The translations under genes and the position numbers were made by a program. The notes under the pieces were generated by a model that was not told where the DNA came from, did not search any database, and saw only the letters and a list, made by a program, of their open reading frames with translations. This document shows positions 33,689 to 43,232 of a stretch of 64,000 bases of DNA, piece after piece. Within the stretch, counting starts at the first letter, position 1. Every line of letters begins with the position of its first letter. Where the stretch lies: contig NZ_CP047226.1 of assembly GCF_009867135.1 (NCBI RefSeq), positions 992,001 to 1,056,000 on the forward strand. The letters are read 5' to 3'. This DNA comes from Moraxella osloensis. GTDB taxonomy: Bacteria; Pseudomonadota; Gammaproteobacteria; Pseudomonadales; Moraxellaceae.

Positions 33689-36517
33689 CTAACCGGTATT
33701 TCTTAAGCCTTGGGCAATACCATTGATAGTTAAATGAACCAAGTTAAGCACTGCGGTATAAGACGCTTCATTATCGCTAGTCGCTTCATCAGTCGTCGTT
33801 TCGCGAAGTTGTTTTAATAAAGCGACTTGCAACCAGTTCAACGCATTCAAATACGGCAAGCGTAGCGCAAGTGAGCGCGCCAATGTACGGTTGTCGTCCA
33901 GTAGCGTCTCTTTATTGGTCAGTGTCAGCAAGGCTTTAAGGCTGCGGTGATATTCTGCAGTAATAAGTGCAAAAATAGCGTTGGCTTCAGTGGCATCGTT
34001 GGCGAGCTCAACATAGGCTTGGGCGATTTCGATATCGGTTTTTGCCATGACCTGTGCCATATTCGATAACATGGCTTGCATAAAGGCACTGTGTTGGGCG
34101 TTGTGTTGCAGTTTTGCTAAGTTTTCTGGGTTATCTGCAATCAGTTTTTCGACTGCGGTGCCAAAGCCATACCACGCTGGCAGCATCAAGCGATTTTGCA
34201 TCCAAGAAAATACCCAAGGAATCGCGCGCAAATCTTGAATACGCGCCAAAGACTTGCGGCTAGCAGGACGTGAGCCAATATTTAAACTGGCAATTTCTTT
34301 AACCAAACTTGTCTGCAAGAAATAATCAATAAAATACGGCTGAGTGATAAGCGCGCGGTAGCAATTAAAGGCTTCATGCGATAATTGATTCATTAGGTCG
34401 CTATCAGGGCTTTCGCTATGGCTTGGCAATAGGCTCGCTTTGAGCGTTGCAGCAATCAGCGTCTCAAGGTTGCGCTCCGCGTTGCCCGCATCGGCATATT
34501 TTGCGGTAATAACTTCCCCTTGCTCGGTAATACGGATTTGACCATCCACTGAGCCTTCGGGTTGTGCCAAAATCGCTTCAAATGACGGACCGCCCCCACG
34601 ACCCACGCTACCGCCACGACCATGGAATAAACGCAGTTGAATGGCATATTTTTCTGCCATTTCGACTAGCTGAATTTCAGCTTGGTATAGCGACCATTGA
34701 CTGGTGACATAACCACCATCTTTATTACTGTCTGAATAACCGAGCATAATCTCTTGCAGATTGTCACGGCTGGCTAGCACCGATTTGTACCAAGGTTTAT
34801 CCAGTAGTTCACTCATGATGCGGGTACTGTTTTGCAGCGCTTCAATGGTTTCAAACAAAGGTACGATATTGATACGGCTCACGGGTACGCCATCTTTGAC
34901 CAATAATAGCCCTGATTCTTTCAATAATAACGCTAGTGCCAACAAATCACTCACTTGTTCCGCATTAGAGATAATGCTTTGGGTAATCGCTTTGTCACCA
35001 AAGCGATTTTTGATATCGGCTGCGGCTTGAAAAATCTCTAACTCACGCTGGGTTTGTGGCTCATAAGTGATATAGGGGTTGTATAAAGGACGCGCAGTTG
35101 CCAATTCACGCAGTAGCACACGTTGACGCGCGGATTCAGACAAAGAAAGATAATCTTCTAAATCGGCATGTTTGAACAAATCATGAACCGTTTCGGCATG
35201 AATCCCTGAAAACTGGCGCAAGTCCAATGGCATCAAATAAAAACCAAATACTTCCACGGCGCGGATGATATCGGTGAGTCGTTCGTTAGCCAGTAACTCA
35301 CTGCCATTATCGACCAATGACTGATAAACGACGTACAAATCAGCTAAAAACTCGTCACAATCAGCGTAGGGCTCACTAAGTCCAAAGCGACAACCGTAAG
35401 ATAAATCAAACGTATGCGAGGTAGCGACTAAACGTGATGAGATAAACCCGATGGCGCGGCGATAAGGCTCTTCTTCTCTGGAGATATTATCTTCTTTGGA
35501 TTGCTCGGAGAGTGCCAGTACCGCATCACTCACGTTGACATGGCGGATAGATAGCGGCAATTCTTGGTATAGCTTGCCCAGTTGGTCACGATAAAAGTAA
35601 AACACCGTCGCCGCTTGGCGTTTGAATGCATAGCGAAGTGTATCGGCTGACACAAACGGATTGCCGTCACGGTCGCCACCAATCCAACCACCGATATTAA
35701 GTAAGTTTGGCATGTCAGTATCGGGGAAACGCTCTTTTAACTGATAATCTAATTTACGATACAAACTTGGCAGGGCTTCAAAAAAACTTAAATCAAAATA
35801 GGCAATGCCATTGTCGATTTCATCTTTGACCGTAATTTTAAAATGGCGGGTTTCATTGGTTTGCCACTGCGACAATAACGCTGCCTCTAGTTGCTGCTCG
35901 ATACGATGACGTTGGTAGCCAATCGCGGTGTGGTATTGCTCAAGTAAGGCACGGATTTGACGGCGCAGTGATAAAATCGTTTGACGCTGTACTTCGGTCG
36001 GATGCGCGGTCAATACCGCACTGATATAGGTATCATCAAGCTGTGCTTGCAACTCATCGCTGTCAATCCCTTGGGCTTTTAATTCATCAATCACATGGGC
36101 AAAACTACTTTTTGACGCAGATTCGTCTTGTTCGTGGGCAAGGCGGCGGCGCTCATGGTGCATGTCTTCGGCGATGTTAAAAACTTGCGCAAATAAGCCA
36201 CAAGCTCGAATGAGGTTCTTGCGCTGTTGATGGTTGAGCGTTGGCAAAATGGCTTGAATAGTCTGCTGGGGGTCTTCGCCATTTAACAGTTTATTAATGG
36301 TTTGTTTGACCGGTTCTGAGGTCTGCTGCTCAACGACCGTTATCAGCACGCGGCTAAGTAACTGGGTGTCCGCTAGCAAAGGAGAGTCTTTATCATTGTC
36401 GATAAGCTCAACAAGTGCCGTATTTGACGGATGCGAGTTTAAAGGGTTTAAGCTTAAAACGTGAGGCGGTGCAAGGCTTTTTTCATTTTCAGCTGGGTTG
36501 GCGTTGGTCTGGCTCAT
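33689..36517 (-). CDS. ppc: Phosphoenolpyruvate carboxylase
   Basis: Anaplerotic enzyme that carboxylates PEP to oxaloacetate. At 942 residues it has the full set of family blocks: [20 protein letters not shown] with the catalytic His, [14 protein letters not shown], the PEP-site stretch [18 protein letters not shown], the mobile loop [15 protein letters not shown], and [20 protein letters not shown]. The C-terminus [10 protein letters not shown] is the family's active-site tail, so the gene is complete. The ATG follows AAGGG. It is flanked by a shared terminator at its end and by the divergent prpE-like gene 307 bases away. Confidence 0.97.
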   Translation of the reverse strand: MSQTNANPAENEKSLAPPHVLSLNPLNSHPSNTALVELIDNDKDSPLLADTQLLSRVLITVVEQQTSEPVKQTINKLLNGEDPQQTIQAILPTLNHQQRKNLIRACGLFAQVFNIAEDMHHERRRLAHEQDESASKSSFAHVIDELKAQGIDSDELQAQLDDTYISAVLTAHPTEVQRQTILSLRRQIRALLEQYHTAIGYQRHRIEQQLEAALLSQWQTNETRHFKITVKDEIDNGIAYFDLSFFEALPSLYRKLDYQLKERFPDTDMPNLLNIGGWIGGDRDGNPFVSADTLRYAFKRQAATVFYFYRDQLGKLYQELPLSIRHVNVSDAVLALSEQSKEDNISREEEPYRRAIGFISSRLVATSHTFDLSYGCRFGLSEPYADCDEFLADLYVVYQSLVDNGSELLANERLTDIIRAVEVFGFYLMPLDLRQFSGIHAETVHDLFKHADLEDYLSLSESARQRVLLRELATARPLYNPYITYEPQTQRELEIFQAAADIKNRFGDKAITQSIISNAEQVSDLLALALLLKESGLLLVKDGVPVSRINIVPLFETIEALQNSTRIMSELLDKPWYKSVLASRDNLQEIMLGYSDSNKDGGYVTSQWSLYQAEIQLVEMAEKYAIQLRLFHGRGGSVGRGGGPSFEAILAQPEGSVDGQIRITEQGEVITAKYADAGNAERNLETLIAATLKASLLPSHSESPDSDLMNQLSHEAFNCYRALITQPYFIDYFLQTSLVKEIASLNIGSRPASRKSLARIQDLRAIPWVFSWMQNRLMLPAWYGFGTAVEKLIADNPENLAKLQHNAQHSAFMQAMLSNMAQVMAKTDIEIAQAYVELANDATEANAIFALITAEYHRSLKALLTLTNKETLLDDNRTLARSLALRLPYLNALNWLQVALLKQLRETTTDEATSDNEASYTAVLNLVHLTINGIAQGLRNTG

Positions 36518-36651
36518 GACTTTTCCCTTATTTGCTTTAGTCTAAAAAGTGTAACAGGACAATTATGTTAGCACAAACTATTATCACCATAAGAAATACT
36601 AATCGTTAAAAATTCGAAATATAAACAGCGTTAAAATTATTTTGGCAAGGC

Positions 36652-36680
36652 TTGACGTTAGCGAGTCTATTTGCTATATT
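36652..36680 (+). promoter_or_regulatory. Strong sigma-70 promoter of the valine/isobutyrate cluster
   Basis: TTGACG (36652-36657), a spacer of exactly 17 bases and TATATT (36675-36680) give a near-consensus promoter, reading towards the acyl-CoA synthetase gene 145 bases downstream. Confidence 0.75.
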
Positions 36681-36687
36681 CAAAAAC

Positions 36688-36702
36688 GATACAAAACGTA
36701 TC
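36688..36702. promoter_or_regulatory. Palindrome at the transcription start, candidate operator
   Basis: GATAC (36688-36692) and GTATC (36698-36702) form an inverted repeat spaced by AAAAC, seven bases after the -10 hexamer, where a bound repressor would block the promoter. No factor is assigned. Confidence 0.45.
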
Positions 36703-36824
36703 ATTTGAAATTATGAAGTGGATTCAAGGAATGAATTCAAGCAATGAGATGTTTTGCCAACCTCTAAAAACCAAACCTGCAAGCGACTTTCACCATCCGT
36801 TAAGATTCTAGCTAAGGACAGCCA

Positions 36825-38807
36825 ATGAATTTCTCTGACTTATACAATCAATCCATCAACGACAAACAAGCCTTCTGGGGCGAGCAAGCCAAGCGAATCT
36901 ATTGGCATCAACAACCTACCCAAATTTTAGATGATAGTAAGCTGCCCTTTGCCAAATGGTTTGTCGGTGGGGAAACCAATTTGTGTTACAACATGGTCGA
37001 TCGCCACCTTGAAAACCGGGCAGAGCAAGATGCCTTTGTGTGGGTCTCTACCGAAATCAATGCTGAAATGATTGATAATTACCCCAATATTCATAAAGCT
37101 TTTAAGGCACTCGGCAACCCTGTTGAACTGTATACCGACTATGCCAAACGCCGTTTAACTTACAACGATTTATACAAAGAAGTGAATTATTTTGCCGATG
37201 TGCTAAAACGTCATGGCATCGACAAAGGTGACCGTGTTGTCATCTATATGCCGATGATTTTGGAAGCAGCATATGCCATGCTCGCTTGTGTGCGTATCGG
37301 GGCGATTCATTCGGTGGTATTTGGCGGATTTGCCTCGCATAACCTCGCCGTACGCATGGATGATGCCGAAGCCAAAATGGTGATTACAGTCGATGCAGGG
37401 CTGCGCGGCGGCAAGCTCATTAATTATAAAAACTTGGTCAATAAAGCGGTCGAAGAAGCCAAAGTCAAAACCAATGTGCTGGTGGTTGACCGTGGCATTA
37501 TGCCATACACAGCTGAGCCGCAGGACATCGACTATGCCACCGAGCGAGCGATAAGTGTCGACAACAATGCCAAAGTCGATTGTGTTTGGCTAGAGTCCAA
37601 TGCGCCATCGTATCTATTATATACCTCCGGCACGACAGGCACACCCAAAGGCGTACAGCGTGATACAGGCGGTCATGCGGTAGCCCTTGCCACCGCGATG
37701 GATTTTGTCTATAACGGTAAGGCTGGCGAGACGTTTTGGGCGATTTCGGATATCGGTTGGGCAGTCGGGCACTCGTTTAGCATCTATGCCCCTTTACTGA
37801 CAGGCATGACCAGTATCATATATGAAGGTTTGCCAACCACGCCAAACCCAGGGATTTGGTGGCGAATCGTCGAAGCCAATAAAGTCAATATTTTGTTCAC
37901 CGCACCGACAGGCGTGCGGATGCTGCGTAAACAAGACGAAATGTGGATGAGCCGTCACGATATCTCAAGTTTAAAATCATTCTTCTTGGCAGGTGAGCCA
38001 CTCGATGAGCCAACGGCCCATTGGCTAACAGGTCACATGGGTGTGCCAATCATTGATCACTATTGGCAAACTGAGACAGGCTGGCCGATCTTAAGCCATG
38101 CCCCAAAATTTGCAGACAATCCCGACCACAAGCCACACAAACAAGGCACACCCGGCTATCCGATGTTTGGATTTGACGCCAAAGTCATCAATGAAACCAC
38201 AGGCGAACCCTGCCAAGCCAATGAAAAAGGCATGCTGATGTTGGCCGCACCTTTACCACCTGGGTGTTTGACCACCGTTTGGCGAAATGACGAGCGTTTT
38301 ATCAATGGCTATTTTTCACTACTCGATGGCAAACAATACGCAACATCAGACTATGCCGTGATGGATGAATACGGCTACTACTATATTCTAGGGCGAACCG
38401 ATGATGTCATCAATGTGGCAGGTCACCGTTTGGGTACCAAAGAAATCGAGGAAGCCATCGGTCATCACCCCGAAGTCGCCGAATCAGCGGTTGTTGGCAT
38501 CCATGACGAGCTTAAAGGTGAGTTACCCATTGCCTTTTGCATCCTAAAAAATCATGACTTAGTAGCAGAAACCGAAAACCGTTTCCGCATTGAGCAGCAA
38601 ATCGTGGGTGAAGTCGCAAGACAGTTGGGCGCCCTTGCTAAACCTGCGGCTATTTATTTTCCCAAAGCTTTACCCAAAACCCGTTCAGGCAAAATCTTAC
38701 GCCGCTCTATCAAGGCACTGGCGGAAGGCAAAGAAACAGGCGACATGAGTACGCTGGATGACCCAACCGCGATTGAGGCGGTCAGACAAGCGATGGCGGA
38801 TTATTAA
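36825..38807 (+). CDS. prpE: Propionyl-CoA-synthetase-like acyl-CoA ligase
   Basis: An AMP-forming acyl-CoA synthetase of 660 residues. LLYTSGTTGTPKGVQRDTGG is the ATP-binding P-loop in the form typical of PrpE (acetyl-CoA synthetases have SGSTG and a different tail), followed by DIGWAVGHSF, DHYWQTETGWPI and the catalytic-lysine motif PKTRSGKILRR, which is a site of lysine acetylation control in this family. It would activate propionate, isobutyrate or a similar short acid; the location at the head of a valine catabolic cluster suggests the latter. AAGGA precedes the ATG. Transcription probably starts at the strong promoter 145 bases upstream. Acetate as substrate is not excluded. Confidence 0.88.
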   Translation: MNFSDLYNQSINDKQAFWGEQAKRIYWHQQPTQILDDSKLPFAKWFVGGETNLCYNMVDRHLENRAEQDAFVWVSTEINAEMIDNYPNIHKAFKALGNPVELYTDYAKRRLTYNDLYKEVNYFADVLKRHGIDKGDRVVIYMPMILEAAYAMLACVRIGAIHSVVFGGFASHNLAVRMDDAEAKMVITVDAGLRGGKLINYKNLVNKAVEEAKVKTNVLVVDRGIMPYTAEPQDIDYATERAISVDNNAKVDCVWLESNAPSYLLYTSGTTGTPKGVQRDTGGHAVALATAMDFVYNGKAGETFWAISDIGWAVGHSFSIYAPLLTGMTSIIYEGLPTTPNPGIWWRIVEANKVNILFTAPTGVRMLRKQDEMWMSRHDISSLKSFFLAGEPLDEPTAHWLTGHMGVPIIDHYWQTETGWPILSHAPKFADNPDHKPHKQGTPGYPMFGFDAKVINETTGEPCQANEKGMLMLAAPLPPGCLTTVWRNDERFINGYFSLLDGKQYATSDYAVMDEYGYYYILGRTDDVINVAGHRLGTKEIEEAIGHHPEVAESAVVGIHDELKGELPIAFCILKNHDLVAETENRFRIEQQIVGEVARQLGALAKPAAIYFPKALPKTRSGKILRRSIKALAEGKETGDMSTLDDPTAIEAVRQAMADY

Positions 38808-38865
38808 TGGCAATCAATAAGTTGTCAGTTAATAAATGGTTAGTGCTTAAAAATCAGGGGTGATG

Positions 38866-39480
38866 ATGGTCATGGAGAATTACGCCTTACTGGCTTTTAG
38901 GCACGCCCCCACGCCGATAGTGGTATTAAGCTATCGGCGTATCAAAGCACTCAACGATGCCTTTGCCAATTTGTTCGGTTATGCGCACGATGAGCTACTC
39001 AATCAATCGATGCAAAAATTGTTTCCCAGTGTCGAAGATTTTGAAAAAATTGGCAAAGAAGCATTAACAGGTTTGGGATTACAGACCAATAGGCATTACT
39101 GCGATGAGCGCTTTATGCGTCACAAAACAGGGGAAATATTTTGGGCAACCACCCACGGACGCACCTTAACCCCAGATGACCCGTTCAAACTGGCAATTTG
39201 GCATTTCGAAAAAAAACCGCAAGTATCGTCCGAATCGCAGCTCACCGCACGTGAAGCCCAAATTGCGCAGTATGTGGTCAATGGCTATACCTGTAAAGAG
39301 ATTGGTAAGTTACTCGGTTTATCCCCCAGAACCATTGAAGTGCATAAAGCCAACTTAATGAAAAAACTGGGCGCTCGCAGCAAAGGTGAGCTAGCCTCAA
39401 AGATTATTGTCATTAACCCTATGGCAGTCGCCCAGCAAAACTACTCCAGAAAAACTACTCCAGAAAAAATACTTAAGTAA
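38866..39480 (+). CDS. PAS-LuxR transcriptional regulator
   Basis: An N-terminal PAS domain (residues about 8-115: HAPTPIVVLSYRRIKALNDA, then the FxxLFGY-type helix) is joined to a LuxR-type helix-turn-helix, LTAREAQIAQYVVNGYTCKE then IGKLLGLSPRTIEVHKANLM. It should sense a ligand or redox signal through the PAS fold and bind DNA as a dimer, most plausibly at the valine cluster promoters. Four in-frame start codons crowd behind AGGGG (GTG 38860, ATG 38863, 38866, 38872); I take 38866 for its spacing, with low certainty. A 14-bp tandem duplication has rewritten its last residues. It ends within a palindrome next to the mmsA promoter. Confidence 0.85.
   Translation: MVMENYALLAFRHAPTPIVVLSYRRIKALNDAFANLFGYAHDELLNQSMQKLFPSVEDFEKIGKEALTGLGLQTNRHYCDERFMRHKTGEIFWATTHGRTLTPDDPFKLAIWHFEKKPQVSSESQLTAREAQIAQYVVNGYTCKEIGKLLGLSPRTIEVHKANLMKKLGARSKGELASKIIVINPMAVAQQNYSRKTTPEKILK
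39437..39464 (+). repeat. 14-bp tandem duplication that changed the regulator's C-terminus
   Basis: AAAACTACTCCAGA occurs at 39437-39450 and 39451-39464. Because 14 is not a multiple of three the second copy shifts the frame; without it the protein would end eight to ten residues earlier at a TAA. Confidence 0.85.
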
Positions 39481-39496
39481 TTAAGTATTATTGACA
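39468..39496 (+). promoter_or_regulatory. Palindrome and -35 element upstream of mmsA
   Basis: AATACTTAA (39468-39476) and TTAAGTATT (39481-39489) form a perfect 9-bp inverted repeat with a GTAA centre, followed directly by a consensus TTGACA at 39491-39496. There is no good -10 hexamer at 16-18 bases, so the promoter may need an activator bound at the palindrome. A 10-bp duplication (TAACGCTATC, TAACGCTATA) at 39536-39555 lies in the leader. Confidence 0.5.
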
Positions 39497-39587
39497 GTAC
39501 CCCCCCAACTCATTCACACTGTTTTGCAACGCGTTTAACGCTATCTAACGCTATACACCCAACACGGTAAAAACAAGGATTGTTACG

Positions 39588-41081
39588 ATGACTACCCAAA
39601 CTGTAAAACAACTCATCAACGGCGAATTTGTCGAATCAACCACTAGCAAGTGGATTGACCTGAGCAACCCAGCTACCCAACAAGTGATTGCCAAAGTACC
39701 CCAAACTACCCCCAATGAAATTAACCAAGCTGTCGCGGCGGCGGCAGAAGCATTCAAAACCTGGCGCAAAACCCCAATAAACACGCGCTCGCGTATCTTC
39801 TTAAAATACCAACAACTCATTCGTGACAACATGGACGAGCTTGCCGCCATGCTCACCGAAGAACAAGGCAAAACCCTAGCCGATGCCAAAGGCGATGTGT
39901 TCCGTGGTCTTGAAGTCGTCGAACACGCCTCAGGCATTGGCAACCTGCAACAAGGCGCATTTATCGAAAACGTGGCAACTGGCGTGGATATGTATAATAT
40001 TCAGCAACCACTTGGCGTGTGTGCGGGTATCACCCCGTTTAACTTCCCCGCCATGATTCCACTTTGGATGTTCCCAATGGCAATTGCCACCGGTAACACC
40101 TTCGTATTAAAACCATCAGAACAAAACCCGATGGTCACCATGCGCTTGGTAGAGCTGGCGCTCGAAGCGGGAATCCCAAAAGGCGTATTAAACGTGGTGC
40201 ATGGCGGCAAAGACACCGTTGATGCCATTTGTGACCACCCAGATATCAAAGCCATCTCATTTGTGGGTTCTACTGCCGTCGGCACACACGTCTATAACCG
40301 AGCCAGTCAAGCAGGTAAACGCGTGCAATGTATGATGGGGGCTAAAAACCACGCAGTAATCCTACCCGATGCCAATAAAGAACAATGCCTAAACCAACTA
40401 GCCGGTGCAGCATTTGGTGCGGCTGGTCAGCGCTGTATGGCGTTATCCGTGGTGATTCTAGTCGGGGAAGCCAAAAACTGGGTGGGTGACATCGTGGAAC
40501 GTGCCAAAAAATTGGTGGTGGCAGCCGGCAAAGATGACAAAGACTTAGGACCTGTGATTTCAAAAGCGGCCAAAGCGCGTGTTGAACGTCTAATCCAAGC
40601 GGGCGCAGATGAAGGCGCACAAGTCCTGCTCGATGGTCGTGGTATCAAGGTGGAAGGCTTTGAAAACGGTAACTTTGTCGGACCGACTATTTTAGATAAC
40701 GTCACTACCGATATGACTTGCTATAAGGAAGAAATCTTTGGACCGGTGCTTGATATCATGTATGCCGATAGCCTAGATGAAGCGATTGCCATCATCAATG
40801 CCAATCCAAACGGTAATGGCACGGCTATCTTTACCCAATCAGGTGCGGCAGCCCATAAATTCCAACAAGACATCGATGTGGGTCAAGTCGGTATTAATTT
40901 ACCCATTCCTGTGCCACTACCGATGTTCTCATTCACCGGTTCTCGCGCCAGTAAGTTGGGTGACTTAGGTCCTTATGGTAAGCAAGCGGTACAGTTTTAT
41001 ACCCAAACCAAAACCGTCACCGCCCGTTGGTTTGATGATGAAGCCAGCAAAGGCGTTAACACTACCATTTCATTAAAATAA
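39588..41081 (+). CDS. mmsA: Methylmalonate-semialdehyde dehydrogenase (CoA-acylating)
   Basis: NAD-dependent aldehyde dehydrogenase of 497 residues. It carries [20 protein letters not shown], the CoA-type substrate loop, LKPSEQNPM, the catalytic-site SFVGSTAVG and the nucleophile Cys283 in [11 protein letters not shown], all typical of MmsA rather than ordinary ALDH. It turns methylmalonate semialdehyde, formed from valine through 3-hydroxyisobutyrate, into propionyl-CoA with release of CO2. The start follows AAGGA. Upstream is a palindrome plus TTGACA; two stem-loops separate it from the acyl-CoA dehydrogenase gene. Together with mmsB at the end of the cluster it defines the valine pathway. 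Confidence 0.95.
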   Translation: MTTQTVKQLINGEFVESTTSKWIDLSNPATQQVIAKVPQTTPNEINQAVAAAAEAFKTWRKTPINTRSRIFLKYQQLIRDNMDELAAMLTEEQGKTLADAKGDVFRGLEVVEHASGIGNLQQGAFIENVATGVDMYNIQQPLGVCAGITPFNFPAMIPLWMFPMAIATGNTFVLKPSEQNPMVTMRLVELALEAGIPKGVLNVVHGGKDTVDAICDHPDIKAISFVGSTAVGTHVYNRASQAGKRVQCMMGAKNHAVILPDANKEQCLNQLAGAAFGAAGQRCMALSVVILVGEAKNWVGDIVERAKKLVVAAGKDDKDLGPVISKAAKARVERLIQAGADEGAQVLLDGRGIKVEGFENGNFVGPTILDNVTTDMTCYKEEIFGPVLDIMYADSLDEAIAIINANPNGNGTAIFTQSGAAAHKFQQDIDVGQVGINLPIPVPLPMFSFTGSRASKLGDLGPYGKQAVQFYTQTKTVTARWFDDEASKGVNTTISLK

Positions 41082-41128
41082 ATAGACGTTAACATTTAAT
41101 ATTTCGTGATTAAGACTGATTAAATTGG

Positions 41129-41203
41129 GCTATCAGGTTAAAAACGTTATAGCCAATATAGCCAAGCGTCGTGATTTTGCATTAAGTTAAAGCAACGCTT
41201 GGC
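41129..41203 (+). promoter_or_regulatory. Two stem-loops between mmsA and the acyl-CoA dehydrogenase gene
   Basis: GGCTAT (41129-41134) / ATAGCC (41150-41155) and GCCAAGCGT (41161-41169) / ACGCTTGGC (41195-41203) are perfect inverted repeats. Neither is followed by a T run, so they are more likely mRNA processing or stability elements, or a regulator site, than terminators. Confidence 0.5.
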
Positions 41204-41250
41204 AACGACTGATGGCATGGATGTAATTTAGCCATAAAAAGGAATTTACC

Positions 41251-42411
41251 ATGAATTTTTCTCTTACCGAAGACCAACAAGCTTTTGCCGATTTGGCTGC
41301 TCAATTTGCCGCCAAATCACTAGCACCTAACGCTGCCGAATGGGATGCCACAGGCTATTTTCCCAAAGAGGTGTTCAAAGCCGCAGGTGAACTGGGCTTT
41401 ATGGGGCTTTACACCAACCCTGATTTTGGCGGACTGGGCTTGCCGCGCCTTGATGCGGCAATTATCTTTGAAAAACTGGCGTATGGCGATACCTCAACCG
41501 CCGCATTTATGACCATTCACAACATGGTCGCTTGGATGATTGGCGAGTTTGCCAAACCTGAGGTTGCCGAAAAATACTTGCCTGAATTATTAGCGGGCGA
41601 AAAATTGGGTAGCTACTGTTTGACAGAGCCCAATGCTGGATCAGATGCCGGTTCATTAAAGACCAAAGCAGTGAAACAAGGCGACTATTACCACATTACC
41701 GGGCAAAAAATGTTTATCTCTGGGGCAGGGGCGACCGATGTCCTCGTGGTGATGGCGCGCACCTCGGACAACGGAGCAAAAGGCGTGTCTGCCTTTATCG
41801 TCGATGCCAACAGCGATGGCATCAGCTACGGCAAAAATGAACATAAAATGGGCTGGAAAAACCAACCGACCGCCGCGGTACATTTTACCGATGTCAAAGT
41901 CCCTGCCGAAAATCTACTGGGGGAAGAAGGACAGGGCTTTACCTTTGCCATGAAAGGCTTGGATGGTGGGCGTATCAATATCGCCACTTGCGCGGTGGGT
42001 ACGGCTCAAGCTGCCCTTGACCGTGCCGTGCAGTATGTACAGGAGCGTAGCCAGTTTGGTAAAACCCTCGACCAATTCCAAAATGTGCAGTTTAAACTTG
42101 CCGATATGCTCACCCATCTGGTGTCGGCTCGGCAGATGGTGCGATTGGCGGCGTATCATTTGGATAGCAAATCGCCCGATGCCACGGCGTATTGTGCGAT
42201 GGCAAAACGCCTTGCCACGGATTTGAGTTTTGATATCGCCAACCAAGCGTTGCAGCTACACGGTGGCTATGGCTATCTACAAGAATATCCGCTAGAGCGT
42301 CATGTACGCGATTTGCGCGTTCATCAAATCCTAGAAGGCACCAATGAAGTGATGCGGATGATTGTGTCTCGCAAAATGATGGAAGATGGGGCATTGGCAA
42401 GATTGCAATGA
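41251..42411 (+). CDS. Acyl-CoA dehydrogenase, probably isobutyryl-CoA dehydrogenase
   Basis: A 386-residue FAD enzyme with the family's LTEPNAGSDAGSL, ITGQKMFISGAGATDVLVVM and LQLHGGYGYLQEYPLERHVR blocks. The catalytic base is Glu362 in LEGTNEVMRM, at the position used by short-chain and isobutyryl-CoA dehydrogenases. It would oxidise isobutyryl-CoA to methacrylyl-CoA, passing electrons to ETF. The assignment to isobutyryl-CoA rests on its place in the valine cluster; a general short-chain enzyme is possible. It has the leader AAAAGGAATTTACCATG, identical to that of the next gene, which suggests duplication of the ribosome binding region. Confidence 0.88.
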   Translation: MNFSLTEDQQAFADLAAQFAAKSLAPNAAEWDATGYFPKEVFKAAGELGFMGLYTNPDFGGLGLPRLDAAIIFEKLAYGDTSTAAFMTIHNMVAWMIGEFAKPEVAEKYLPELLAGEKLGSYCLTEPNAGSDAGSLKTKAVKQGDYYHITGQKMFISGAGATDVLVVMARTSDNGAKGVSAFIVDANSDGISYGKNEHKMGWKNQPTAAVHFTDVKVPAENLLGEEGQGFTFAMKGLDGGRINIATCAVGTAQAALDRAVQYVQERSQFGKTLDQFQNVQFKLADMLTHLVSARQMVRLAAYHLDSKSPDATAYCAMAKRLATDLSFDIANQALQLHGGYGYLQEYPLERHVRDLRVHQILEGTNEVMRMIVSRKMMEDGALARLQ

Positions 42412-42440
42412 ATTTAAAGGCATTTTAAAAGGAATTTACC

Positions 42441-43217
42441 ATGTCAAATTACACCAATTTAAAATTAACAATCGACAATCACATTGCGGTTTTGACGCTC
42501 AATAATCCGCCTGCACACACTTGGACAAAGGACAGCTTAGCCAGTTTAAAGCAGCTCATTAGCGATTTAAACGCCAACAAGCAAGTCACCGCTTTGGTGG
42601 TGCATGGCGATGGCGAAAAGTTCTTTAGTGCAGGGGCGGATTTGAACAGTTTTGCCAGTGGTGACAAAGGACAAGCCGCGGAGATGGCGATTGCGTTTGG
42701 CGAAGCGTTTGAAGCCTTGTCCAATTTTCGTGGCGTGTCGATTGCCTGTATCAACGGCTATGCGATGGGCGGTGGTCTTGAGTGTGCCTTGGCGTGTGAT
42801 ATCCGTATTGCTGAGAGCCATGCCCAAATGGCACTCCCTGAGCTATCTGTTGGCTTGTTGCCATGTGCAGGCGGTACGCAAAACTTGCCGTGGCTGGTGG
42901 GTGAAGGCTGGGCAAAACGGATGATTTTATGCGGTGAGCGTATCAAGGCAGATAAGGCGCTGCAAATTGGTTTGGTGGAAGAAGTCGTGGAAAGTGGCAA
43001 AGGGTTACAAACGGCTTTAGAATTGGCTCAAAAAGTGGCGAAGCAATCCCCCGATGCGATTGCGTCGAGTAAAACCTTGATTATGTCGGCACGTTATCAG
43101 CCACCAAGTTTTAACTGGATAAAGGAACGTGAGTTATTTATCAAATTATTTGATGGCGATAACCAACAAGAAGGCGTCAATGCGTTCCTTGAAAAACGCT
43201 CGCCAGAGTGGAAATAA
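42441..43217 (+). CDS. Enoyl-CoA hydratase (methacrylyl-CoA hydratase)
   Basis: A crotonase-fold protein of 258 residues. FFSAGADLNSFASG holds the first oxyanion NH, INGYAMGGGLECALACDIRI the second, and ELSVGLLPCAGGTQNLPWLV the catalytic glutamates region (Glu of PELSVGLLP). The C-terminal helix FNWIKERELFIKLFDGDNQQ is normal for the family. In this cluster it would hydrate methacrylyl-CoA to 3-hydroxyisobutyryl-CoA, between the acyl-CoA dehydrogenase 29 bases upstream and the hydrolase further on. The 17 bases ending in its start codon are identical to those of the preceding gene. Confidence 0.87.
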   Translation: MSNYTNLKLTIDNHIAVLTLNNPPAHTWTKDSLASLKQLISDLNANKQVTALVVHGDGEKFFSAGADLNSFASGDKGQAAEMAIAFGEAFEALSNFRGVSIACINGYAMGGGLECALACDIRIAESHAQMALPELSVGLLPCAGGTQNLPWLVGEGWAKRMILCGERIKADKALQIGLVEEVVESGKGLQTALELAQKVAKQSPDAIASSKTLIMSARYQPPSFNWIKERELFIKLFDGDNQQEGVNAFLEKRSPEWK

Positions 43218-43232
43218 TCGTAAGGTGATTAT

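Larger units (their letters stand above)
36518..36824. other. Divergent control region between ppc and the valine cluster
   Basis: This 307-base gap holds no gene. It contains the strong plus-strand promoter at 36652-36680, the adjacent palindrome at 36688-36702, an untranslated leader of about 135 bases before the prpE-like start, and by position the ppc promoter on the other strand. Confidence 0.7.
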
